Made by a program: the position numbers and the translations under genes. 32,413 nt of DNA from Coleofasciculaceae cyanobacterium RL_1_1 (GTDB taxonomy: Bacteria > Cyanobacteriota > Cyanobacteriia > Cyanobacteriales > Geitlerinemataceae): contig JAAUPN010000019.1 in NCBI GenBank assembly GCA_012033105.1, positions 1-32,413 of the forward strand, given 5' to 3'. The notes under the pieces were generated by a model. It ran no database searches. It saw only the letters and a program-made list of their open reading frames with translations, and was not told the DNA's origin. Each line of letters opens with the position of its first letter. Position 1 is the stretch's first letter. Of the stretch, positions 24,722-32,413 are shown in pieces.

Positions 24722-26587
24722 TTGATTATCAGCCCCATTGTGCCTCATTCTCCTGTCCGCAAGACCACTCGATTTTGGGTCGTGATCGCGAGTACGCCTC
24801 GCCTCTTGCGCCTAGTGTGGCACGCAGCCCCACGTTATTGCTGTGCCACGGTAACGGTAACACTCCTACGGGCAGCCTTGCCTGCTTTACAGCTCTACGT
24901 TACCAAACTCGTGGTCGATACGATTCTCAACAATGCCACCCAGCCCCCTGGAGCGGCGATCGATTGGCCGACGATCGCCTTATTTCTCAGCTTTCGCCTC
25001 GGATTGAGCTTGCTCGCTGAAGGGTTTAACCAAGCCAACAGCTACACATTACAAATTCTCAAGGATCGTTTCGCGCTGTATGCCAATCGCCGCTTGCTTG
25101 ACCATGCGATTCGCCTCGATCTATCGCACTACGAGCAAGCAAAATTTCACGACATTCTCAACCGTGCCCAACAAAGTGGTAGCGATTACCCCGTTAGGAT
25201 GGTCGGCACGCTCGCCAGTTTGTTCGGTGATTTGCTCAGTTTTACCGGCTTGCTGGTGCTGCTGCTGGGCTTTAGCCCGCTGACGATGCTGATTTTGCTC
25301 GCGAGTTCGATTCCAGCGCTGTGGGTTGGTGTTAATTTCTCGGGTCGGCGGTTTTGGCTCAGTCGTAGCCAAACGCAAGCGGGACGTTTAGCCTCCTATT
25401 TGCAGGAAGTTCTAACGCAAAATTCCTTTGTTAAAGAAGTACGCTTGTTTGGTCTTGGTGGGCATCTGCTCGATCGCTGGTACACCATTCGTGACGAGTT
25501 TAACCAACAATCGGCACAGCTCGCGCGACGCTTTGCCACCATACGGGGCGGGGCGGGAGCCGTTGCGAATTTGGGCTACTACGTGGCCTATGCCTGGGCA
25601 GCGGTGCGGACGGTGCAGGGGATGATTTCCCTCGGGGATTTCACGATGTACACCGGCGCGTTTCAGCAGGCTCAAGGCACGCTACAAAGTTTGCTCACCA
25701 GTATTTCTCAGACCTACGAATACAATTTATACGTCTCGCAATATTTCGAGTTTCTCAGTCTTGAACCGCAGGTGATTTCGCCTGATCGATCGCGATCGTT
25801 TCCCTGCCCGATCGTCCACGGCCTCGATCTCCACAACGTCAGCTTTACCTACCCCGGCGCAGACCAGCCGACCCTTTCCGAGCTAAATCTCCACGTCAAA
25901 CCGGGCGAAAATATTGCCCTTGTGGGCGTCAATGGTGCGGGTAAGACGACGCTCCTGAAGCTTCTGACGCGGCTCTACGACGTGGACTCGGGCGAAATTG
26001 CGATCGACGGTATCCCCCTCACGGCGTTTGACCTTACCGAGCTACGACGCAATATCGGCGTTATTTTCCAGGATTTTTCCCGCTACAGCCTCAGCGCTCG
26101 CGATAACATCGGTTTTGGCAACGTGATCGAGCTTGACGACGATGATCGGCTCAATCAAGCCACGGACGACGGCGGAGCGCGGGAGACGATCTCCGCCCTG
26201 GCGCATGGCTTTGAGACCCAGCTCGGCAAGATGTTTGGCGGTGGTACGGATCTATCGGGCGGACAGTGGCAAAAGATCGGCACGGCACGGGCGTTTATGA
26301 GTTCTGCGCCGATTTTGATTCTGGATGAACCGACGGCGGCGCTGGATGCGATCGCCGAAGCGGATTTATTTCAGCGGTTTCGTGACCTGACGCGGGGACG
26401 GATGACATTTTTTGTGAGTCATCGGTTTTCGACCGTGCGCATGGCCGATCGCATCATCGTTTTGGAGCGATCGCGCATTCGCGAGGTGGGAACCCATGCC
26501 GAGTTAATGGCAAGCGATGGATTGTACGCGCGGATGTTTCGTCTGCAAGCTTCGACCTACACCGACTCGATCGAGCCGGTGTCATAA
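24722..26587 (+). CDS. ABC exporter half-transporter (membrane + ATPase)
   Basis: The 621-residue fusion has an N-terminal transmembrane part of about six helices (TVTLLRAALPALQLYV, LLSFTGLLVLLLGFSPLTML, MLILLASSIPALWVGV). The ATPase part from about residue 365 has Walker A GVNGAGKTT, signature LSGGQWQK, Walker B ILILDEPTAALD, and switch His in FVSHRFST. It likely works as a homodimer exporting lipid, peptide or drug-like substrates; the substrate is not readable. The start is uncertain: there is no in-frame ATG near the N-terminus. TTG 24722 gives the longest likely form and GTG 24740 is an alternative. It is convergent with the RTX gene, only 16 bases apart. Confidence 0.9.
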   Translation: MIISPIVPHSPVRKTTRFWVVIASTPRLLRLVWHAAPRYCCATVTVTLLRAALPALQLYVTKLVVDTILNNATQPPGAAIDWPTIALFLSFRLGLSLLAEGFNQANSYTLQILKDRFALYANRRLLDHAIRLDLSHYEQAKFHDILNRAQQSGSDYPVRMVGTLASLFGDLLSFTGLLVLLLGFSPLTMLILLASSIPALWVGVNFSGRRFWLSRSQTQAGRLASYLQEVLTQNSFVKEVRLFGLGGHLLDRWYTIRDEFNQQSAQLARRFATIRGGAGAVANLGYYVAYAWAAVRTVQGMISLGDFTMYTGAFQQAQGTLQSLLTSISQTYEYNLYVSQYFEFLSLEPQVISPDRSRSFPCPIVHGLDLHNVSFTYPGADQPTLSELNLHVKPGENIALVGVNGAGKTTLLKLLTRLYDVDSGEIAIDGIPLTAFDLTELRRNIGVIFQDFSRYSLSARDNIGFGNVIELDDDDRLNQATDDGGARETISALAHGFETQLGKMFGGGTDLSGGQWQKIGTARAFMSSAPILILDEPTAALDAIAEADLFQRFRDLTRGRMTFFVSHRFSTVRMADRIIVLERSRIREVGTHAELMASDGLYARMFRLQASTYTDSIEPVS

Positions 26588-26603
26588 AGACACGATCGCA
26601 GGA

Positions 26604-29405
26604 TTACCCTTGCAGAATCGTGAGATCATCAAGACTGGAAATCGAGACACCCGCTAGGGTAACCAGCAGGTTACCGCGACTATCCAAAATATTGGTGCTA
26701 CCCGCACTGAGAGAGACCCGTAAACTCTCGATCGAATCGGTCACCAGTAAACTCAAAGAATCACTCAGGGGTTGATAGTCCACGATCAAATCGCTGCCTT
26801 GACCATCGATCGTCAAGATATCGTTGCCCGCACCACCCACCAACGTATCGTCACCATCCCCTCCAAAGATTTCATCATCCCCATCGCCACCAAACATCAG
26901 GTCATCGCCCCCATCACCATTCATGATGTCATGACCAAAGCTACCGTACATGACATCATTCCCCGCACCACCACTGAGGAAATCATCCCCCGCTTCTCCA
27001 TTCACATAGTCGATCCCGTCGCCACCACTGAGACCATCACCATCATCCCCACCGAATAAGCGATCGTTACCGCCACGCCCAAAAATCAGATCCACCCCCT
27101 CCTTACCATGAATTTCATTCACCTCCTCCGACCCGGTGTAACTATCATTTTGATCGCTCCCAAATAGAACTTTATTGAGTAGCGTTAGCACATCACCAAG
27201 GCTGCCATCATTATCAACAATATCGACCGTTACATCACCGACTTGATCAATTAAATAAAGCGCATCATCGCTCACACTGCTGTGAACGATCGCGCTTGAT
27301 CGCGGGCCGGTATCTTCACGATCATCGATCGCCCCCACAAAGATAAAGCGCGGTACATCCCAATCCTCGGGCGTAAACGTCAATGTTGCCGAAGTCAAGC
27401 TCACTAGGTCTGAATCAAAGGCTAAATTTACCGTGACATCTGCACTCGGCTCATAGTTTAAAGTGATGAGATAAAAGTCACCGATTCCATCACTTGATCC
27501 CGAATGATCGACCTCCGAATTATCGGGATCGACCTCGACACCGCTAAACCCTTCTAGCACTTTTGTACTGTATGCCGACTCAAGAATGGTGATGATTTCG
27601 AGCCGCTCAAATGCGCCAATATCAGGCAAAATTTCGCGTTCAAGACTGCGCTGGTCTGTGGTTTCAGCCACGCTGCGTAGTGCGGTATCGATCGCGGGCG
27701 ATCCCTCCAGTAGGGCATGAGTCTGGGTCACGCCGCCATTGTTCGCCAGTGGGGCAAGCTGTGGGTCTGCGGTCAGGATGCCTATACCTAAGCTGCCGTC
27801 GGACAGCGGCACAATATTGACCCCACGAATATCGAACTGAATATAGCCACTATCACCAACCGCAAAATCTTGGTCAGAATTCCCCGAAATGATGCTATTC
27901 GTCAGCGTTAGCTCGGAATTACTACCTTCGACATAGCCATCAATAAAAACACCACCACGACCAAACGACGAAAGATTACCGGCGATCGTGGCATGAATGA
28001 TTGTGGTTTTACTGCCCACATCACCAAAGAGACCCGCACCACCGCCATAACTGTCATAGGGAGGTTCCGACCCACTAAAAATGAGGCGATTTTCCGATAC
28101 GGTTGAGTTAATTAACCGCAGTTCAGCAGAGTCTGCATTAAATATGCCTCCGCCACTGGGGAGGGTAAATTCATTACTGACCTGGTTGCCAGAAATCGTG
28201 GAATTAATAATATCCACCTTGCCCGCGACGAAGTCATAGATCGGCTCATAGACATACACCGATCGATTCGCAATTCCACCACCTTTTTCGCTTGTGGTGT
28301 TGCCGCTGATCGTCGTTTCAAGCAAAACGAGCGTTCCACCAACATTGTCAATGCCGCCACCCGAATACAGCGATCGATTTGACGATATCGTCGCCCGTGT
28401 GAGCCGTGCCGTCCCGGTGTTGTAAATGCCGCCACCACTACCGCCACTCGCATCCGCGACATTACCGGAGACCGTCGATTCGGTTAATTCCAGTGTCCCT
28501 TCATTAAAAATTCCACCCCCCGCACTGACTTCATTACTGTCACCACCATTCTGGACGGTGACCCCTTCAAGCATGAGTGTTGCCCCCACCAGCACGTGAA
28601 ACACCCGATCGAGCTGCTGGGCGTCGATAAAGGTCTCACCCTCACCCGCACCACGAATCGTTAAGCTCTTGCCGACGATATCAAAATCACCGACCTGATT
28701 GTCATCCTCATCGGTGACGCCCCCTACCGCATCTTCAATCCGATAGGTTCCCGCTGCCAGCTCGATCGTGCCGCCATTGGGAGTTAACGCGATCGCCTCC
28801 CGGAGAGAAATCCCCGCATTTAGCGCCAGATTATCCGGCTCGTCGGTAAAAATCGTGGGGTTGATCAACGTTGATCGATAGCGCTGTCGTGTAGCCATCT
28901 CGAACAACACCGGATCACGATCGTCCCAAACCTGATCCCGATCGCCGATGCGTACATCCAACTCCCAGTTACCACCGCGATCACTCGCCCCGATCGGCGT
29001 CGAACTCGCCGCCACCCGCACCCCGGTTAACGCATGAATCGCCTGCGGAAGCCGCACCGATCGCGCCGCAACATTACAGCCATACAGCACAATTTCCGCA
29101 TCGTCGATCAGCCATTCCGACCAGCGAGAGATCGCCGCTGCATAGTGTGGCAGCGTCGTTAAATCAAGGGGAGTACAACCAAGGAACAGGCGATCGGGTG
29201 CGCCGTGGGTGACTAAATGCAGACGGGCGATCGGGGTTGCATGAGCATGTAATCGGGCTGAAATTTGCGCGATGCCATCTCGATTACGATCGAGGATCGC
29301 CACATCCACCCTCGGATCGAGCTTCTCTAATAAAATGTGGCGATCGGACACGCGATCATCAACGATCAGTAGTGTGCGAAATACGCGAGCAGGATCGGCA
29401 ATCAT
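26604..29405 (-). CDS. DUF4347 / beta-helix / RTX calcium-binding surface protein
   Basis: From ATG 29405 the protein has about 933 residues; the frame is open to a GTG at 29543, but DUF4347 proteins start near VFRTLLIVDDRVSD, so I prefer 29405. Order of parts: DUF4347 (LHLVTHGAPDRLFLG, ADVVLYGCNVA-like YGCNVAA), a CSLREA-like motif ISLREAIAL, a right-handed beta-helix with many GGGIFN / STVSGN / TISGN rungs, a Calx-beta-like segment (VTVNLAFDSD, LTFTPEDWDVPRFIFVGA), then about ten RTX nonapeptides (GGAGNDVMYG, GGDGDDEIFG) that bind calcium. RTX proteins often leave by type I secretion, though no such genes adjoin. Probably an extracellular adhesin or surface-layer-like protein. Confidence 0.9.
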   Translation of the reverse strand: MIADPARVFRTLLIVDDRVSDRHILLEKLDPRVDVAILDRNRDGIAQISARLHAHATPIARLHLVTHGAPDRLFLGCTPLDLTTLPHYAAAISRWSEWLIDDAEIVLYGCNVAARSVRLPQAIHALTGVRVAASSTPIGASDRGGNWELDVRIGDRDQVWDDRDPVLFEMATRQRYRSTLINPTIFTDEPDNLALNAGISLREAIALTPNGGTIELAAGTYRIEDAVGGVTDEDDNQVGDFDIVGKSLTIRGAGEGETFIDAQQLDRVFHVLVGATLMLEGVTVQNGGDSNEVSAGGGIFNEGTLELTESTVSGNVADASGGSGGGIYNTGTARLTRATISSNRSLYSGGGIDNVGGTLVLLETTISGNTTSEKGGGIANRSVYVYEPIYDFVAGKVDIINSTISGNQVSNEFTLPSGGGIFNADSAELRLINSTVSENRLIFSGSEPPYDSYGGGAGLFGDVGSKTTIIHATIAGNLSSFGRGGVFIDGYVEGSNSELTLTNSIISGNSDQDFAVGDSGYIQFDIRGVNIVPLSDGSLGIGILTADPQLAPLANNGGVTQTHALLEGSPAIDTALRSVAETTDQRSLEREILPDIGAFERLEIITILESAYSTKVLEGFSGVEVDPDNSEVDHSGSSDGIGDFYLITLNYEPSADVTVNLAFDSDLVSLTSATLTFTPEDWDVPRFIFVGAIDDREDTGPRSSAIVHSSVSDDALYLIDQVGDVTVDIVDNDGSLGDVLTLLNKVLFGSDQNDSYTGSEEVNEIHGKEGVDLIFGRGGNDRLFGGDDGDGLSGGDGIDYVNGEAGDDFLSGGAGNDVMYGSFGHDIMNGDGGDDLMFGGDGDDEIFGGDGDDTLVGGAGNDILTIDGQGSDLIVDYQPLSDSLSLLVTDSIESLRVSLSAGSTNILDSRGNLLVTLAGVSISSLDDLTILQG

Positions 29406-29638
29406 AGCTAAAAACTCAAACCGGGAACGATACGGTGCAGCCAGAGCAAAACGACACGCGCGGTCGTGGTGATGGTCTTCTTCAATACTAACCACTGACT
29501 TCAAGAGTGTTCGTGATTGTTCCGCCGAACTTCGCGGAGCCACATTCAGACAAAGTTCTTAACATCCATTCGTCCGATCGCGACCTTTCTCGTAATAATG
29601 GCTGTAGCGAGACGTTTTAACTTCACGGAGTCGATCGG

Positions 29639-30558
29639 ATGCAGCTTAAGCAGGTCATCATCGCTCACAAGGCCGGTCATCTAGCGAGCAAGCGCTGCGC
29701 CGAACAATATGCCCGTCAGCTCGAAGCCCGAGGCTCCAAGGTTTTACTCGGCCCTAGTGGCCCGAAAGACAATCCGTATCCGGTCTTTCTTGCATCGGTG
29801 ACCCAACCGATCGATCTGGCGATCGTTCTGGGGGGCGATGGCACGGCCTTAACCGCAGCGCGACAGCTCGCGATCGAGGGCATCCCGATCCTGGCGGTGA
29901 ATATTGGTGGGCATCTCGGCTTTCTGACCGAATCTTTGGATGTGATGGAAGATAGCGAAGCCGTCTGGGATCGGCTGTTGTCCGATCGATTTGCCGTGCA
30001 GCGACGGATGATGCTCGAAGCTGGAATTTTTGAAGGGTCGCGATCCAATCGAGAACCCGTCAGCGATCGATTTTTTGCGCTGAACGAAATGTGTATTCGT
30101 CCGTCGGCAGAAAATCGCATGTTAACGTCAACGCTGGAGCTAGAAGTCGATGGCGCGATCGTCGATCAATACCAAGGCGATGGCCTGCTCGTGGCAACGC
30201 CTACGGGATCGACGGGCTACACCGTCGCCGCCAACGGGCCGATCGTCCATCCCGGTATGAACGCGATCATCGTCACGCCGATCTGCCCGATGAGCTTATC
30301 GAGTCGGACGTTAATCCTACCCCCGGCTCGATCGTCAGCATCTGGCCTCTCAAGGATCTCGATCTCAGCACAAAACTCTGGACAGATAGCGTACTCGGGA
30401 CATCCATTTGGCCAGGACAACGGGTCGATGTCAAGATGGCCAACGCCGAAGCGAATTTTATTATCCTGCGCGAAGACTATTCCTACTATCAAACACTCCG
30501 CGAAAAACTCTGCTGGGCCGGAACTCGCCTCCCCATGGACAACAATCATCGAAACTAG
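29639..30558 (+). CDS. nadK: NAD kinase, one frameshift
   Basis: It phosphorylates NAD to NADP in the cytoplasm. The GGDGT motif is at residues 65-69 (LAIVLGGDGTALTAARQL), and QGDGLLVATPTGSTGYTVAANGPIVHP carries the second conserved block. The frame changes at the C5 run 30320-30324; with a sixth C the protein reads LILPPGSIVSIWPLKDLDLS and ends at 30558, giving about 306 residues, normal for cyanobacterial NAD kinases. As written the frame runs on to 30709 with unrelated residues. Shine-Dalgarno GGAG lies at 29627-29630, eight bases before ATG 29639. Cyanobacteria usually have two NAD kinases, so loss of one could be tolerated, but a sequence error is the simpler reading. Confidence 0.92.
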
Positions 30559-30881
30559 GATAAACGGAACCATACAATTTTGGGTTGCCCGCAAACCGAA
30601 ACATTCTCTCCCTTGGTCGGCGCTTGTTCCGCACGTTTGTTCTGCATTCTCTGACACTTTTTCGCCGGAATTGCAAGTCTATCGGTTACAATCTGTGAAC
30701 AAACGTTGAGATCGTCAATCGAGTTCGCTACACATGTACGCGCACGACCATAGCGCTGTGAAACCTGTCAGCGTGACACGCGCTACGTAGAGATGAATCA
30801 CTGCAAATTTCATCGTAGACCATAACTCGTCCCGTCGCGATCGAAACTCTTTCTTAATCCAAGCGAACCTCCCCAACCTAT
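30559..30881. other. intergenic region upstream of typA
   Basis: About 320 bases between the repaired NAD kinase stop and typA. A TACAAT box at 30687-30692 could be a -10 element but lacks a matching -35 at the right distance. No hairpin terminator or RNA gene was seen. Confidence 0.45.
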
Positions 30882-32413
30882 ATGTCTCTCCCGATCCGTA
30901 ATGTTGCGATCATCGCCCACGTTGACCACGGCAAAACAACCCTGGTCGATGCCCTCCTGAAGCAGTCCGGCATTTTTCGTGAAGGAGAAGACGTTCCGAT
31001 CTGCGTGATGGACTCGAACGACCTCGAACGCGAGCGCGGTATTACGATCCTGTCGAAAAACACAGCGGTTTACTACAAAGAAACGCTGATCAACATTGTT
31101 GATACACCGGGACACGCGGACTTCGGTGGTGAAGTTGAGCGTGTTCTTGGTATGGTAGACGGCTGTATTCTGATCATCGATGCCAACGAAGGCCCGATGC
31201 CGCAAACTCGCTTTGTACTGAAAAAAGCACTGGAGAAGGGTCTGCGCCCGATCGTTGTCGTCAACAAAATTGACCGTCCCCAGGCCGAACCGTTTGGCGC
31301 GATCGACAAAGCGCTCGACCTTTTCATCGAACTCGGCGCCGACGATGATCAGTGTGACTTCCCCTACCTCTTTGCTTCCGGTCTATCAGGTTTTGCCAAA
31401 AATGACCTAGAAGACGAAAGCAAAGACATGCAGCCGCTATTTGAAGCGATTCTGCGCCACGTTCCGCCCCCGGTTGGTGACCCCGAGAAGCCGCTACAGC
31501 TCCAAGTCACCACCCTCGACTATTCCGACTACCTCGGTCGGATCGTCATTGGCCGCATCCACAACGGCACGATCAAAGCCGGTCAACAAGCGGCGCTCAT
31601 CGTCGAGGACGGCTCGATCGTCAAGTCGAAGATCTCGAAGCTGATGGGCTTCCAAGGTTTAGCGCGGGTCGAGCTACCAGAAGCCAGCGCCGGGATGATC
31701 GTCGCCGTTGCCGGTTTTGCGGATGCCAACATCGGCGAAACGATTACCTGCCCGAATGAGCCGCAAGCGTTGCCCCTGATCAAGGTGGACGAACCAACGC
31801 TACAAATGACGTTCATGATTAATGATTCGCCGTTTGTCGGTCAAGAAGGTAAGTTCATCACCTCGCGTCAGGTGCGCGATCGCCTGATGCGCGAACTCGA
31901 AACCAATGTCGCCTTACGGGTCGAAGAAACCGACTCGCCTGATCGCTTTTCCGTGTCGGGTCGTGGTGAACTTCACCTCGGCATTCTGATCGAAACGATG
32001 CGTCGCGAAGGCTTTGAGTTCCAGGTGTCACAGCCGCAGGTTATTTTCCGCGAAATTAACGGTCAACCCAGCGAACCCTACGAGCTACTCGTCCTCGATG
32101 TTCCTGAAGATGCTGTCGGCGGCTGTATGGAACGTCTCGGCGAACGCAAAGGCGAAATGCAAGACATGCAGATGAATGGCGGACGAGCCCAGCTTGAATT
32201 CGTCATCCCCGCCCGTGGTCTGATCGGCTTCCGTGGTGAATTCATGCGTCTCACCCGTGGTGACGGCATCATGAACCACAGTTTCCTCGAATACCGCCGT
32301 ATGTCCGGCAACGTGGAAACTCGCCGCAATGGTGCGCTGATTTCCTTCGAGGAAGGCGTCGCGACTTTCTACGCCTTGAAGAATGCCGAGGATCGCGGCG
32401 TCTTCTTTATCGA
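30882..32413 (+). CDS. typA: TypA/BipA translational GTPase (3' end outside window)
   Basis: Ribosome-associated GTPase of the EF-G/LepA class. ATG 30882 gives [21 protein letters not shown]1 is AHVDHGKT, followed by the switch motif [10 protein letters not shown]3 [14 protein letters not shown], and G4 NKIDRP. Domain II and the EF-G-like domains follow ([45 protein letters not shown]), which are typical of TypA. The frame is open to the window edge with 510 full codons; the usual length is close to 600, so about 90 residues lie beyond. There is no good Shine-Dalgarno. Family knowledge: needed for growth under cold and other stress. Confidence 0.97.
   Translation, partial: MSLPIRNVAIIAHVDHGKTTLVDALLKQSGIFREGEDVPICVMDSNDLERERGITILSKNTAVYYKETLINIVDTPGHADFGGEVERVLGMVDGCILIIDANEGPMPQTRFVLKKALEKGLRPIVVVNKIDRPQAEPFGAIDKALDLFIELGADDDQCDFPYLFASGLSGFAKNDLEDESKDMQPLFEAILRHVPPPVGDPEKPLQLQVTTLDYSDYLGRIVIGRIHNGTIKAGQQAALIVEDGSIVKSKISKLMGFQGLARVELPEASAGMIVAVAGFADANIGETITCPNEPQALPLIKVDEPTLQMTFMINDSPFVGQEGKFITSRQVRDRLMRELETNVALRVEETDSPDRFSVSGRGELHLGILIETMRREGFEFQVSQPQVIFREINGQPSEPYELLVLDVPEDAVGGCMERLGERKGEMQDMQMNGGRAQLEFVIPARGLIGFRGEFMRLTRGDGIMNHSFLEYRRMSGNVETRRNGALISFEEGVATFYALKNAEDRGVFFI

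Noticed and set aside
1-32413. tRNA or rRNA genes
   Set aside because: No TTCGA/TTCAA arm with matching acceptor stem and no rRNA-like conserved stretch was found on either strand by eye.

Overview
The window reads as a chromosomal segment of a cyanobacterium. The evidence is dense use of the octamer GCGATCGC (for example 843-850, 1490-1497, 15351-15358) and the wider CGATCG core, the cyanobacterial/plastid families Ycf46, Ycf35 and Ycf51, Hanks-type kinases fused to WD40 or FGE-like sensor domains, a DUF4347/RTX surface protein, and a Kir-type potassium channel. It looks moderately GC-rich. The species cannot be fixed from sequence alone.

Layout. 1-603: gene-free leader with a 12-bp tandem repeat. 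604-2564 (+): Kir channel (two frameshifts) and a prohibitin, closed by a clear terminator. 2953-7212 (-): small conserved-looking protein, family 4 uracil-DNA glycosylase, CPBP membrane protease, TPR membrane protein and a tiny upstream ORF. 7406-10168 (+): fused ADP-forming acyl-CoA synthetase/GNAT (two frameshifts). 10279-11569 (-): SanA/YdcF-like protein and Ycf51. 11921-14412 (+): ribbon-helix-helix protein, Ycf46 AAA ATPase and Ycf35, behind a good promoter carrying inverted repeats and ended by a strong terminator. 14616-17410 (-): orphan protein, glutathione synthetase, sugar-type ABC permease. 17432-18321: a wrecked IS200/IS605 tnpB remnant fused tail-to-tail with a truncated Uma2 gene. 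18392-24294 (-): kinase-FGE protein, GHL10 glycosidase-like protein, zinc ribbon-kinase-WD40 protein. 24722-26587 (+): ABC exporter. 26604-29405 (-): DUF4347/beta-helix/RTX protein. 29639-32413 (+): NAD kinase (frameshifted) and the 5' part of typA, which runs off the window.

Two points stand out. First, at least eight single-base indels break otherwise well-conserved genes, mostly in short homopolymers. They include a housekeeping NAD kinase, so consensus or assembly error is more likely than decay. Annotations of these genes are given over the repaired span. Second, the C-terminus of the kinase-FGE protein has the layout of a diversity-generating-retroelement variable region (GGSW...CRS.NR, a variable stretch, then IGFR), while no reverse transcriptase or template repeat lies in the window. 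This is the best candidate here for an unusual system. The RHH-Ycf46-Ycf35 unit, with its inverted repeats over the -35 box, is the next.

Functionally the window mixes housekeeping (NADK, TypA, GshB, UDG), envelope and transport functions (Kir, prohibitin, CPBP, ABC proteins, GHL10, RTX protein) and signalling (two kinases). I found no tRNA, rRNA, CRISPR array or complete mobile element.
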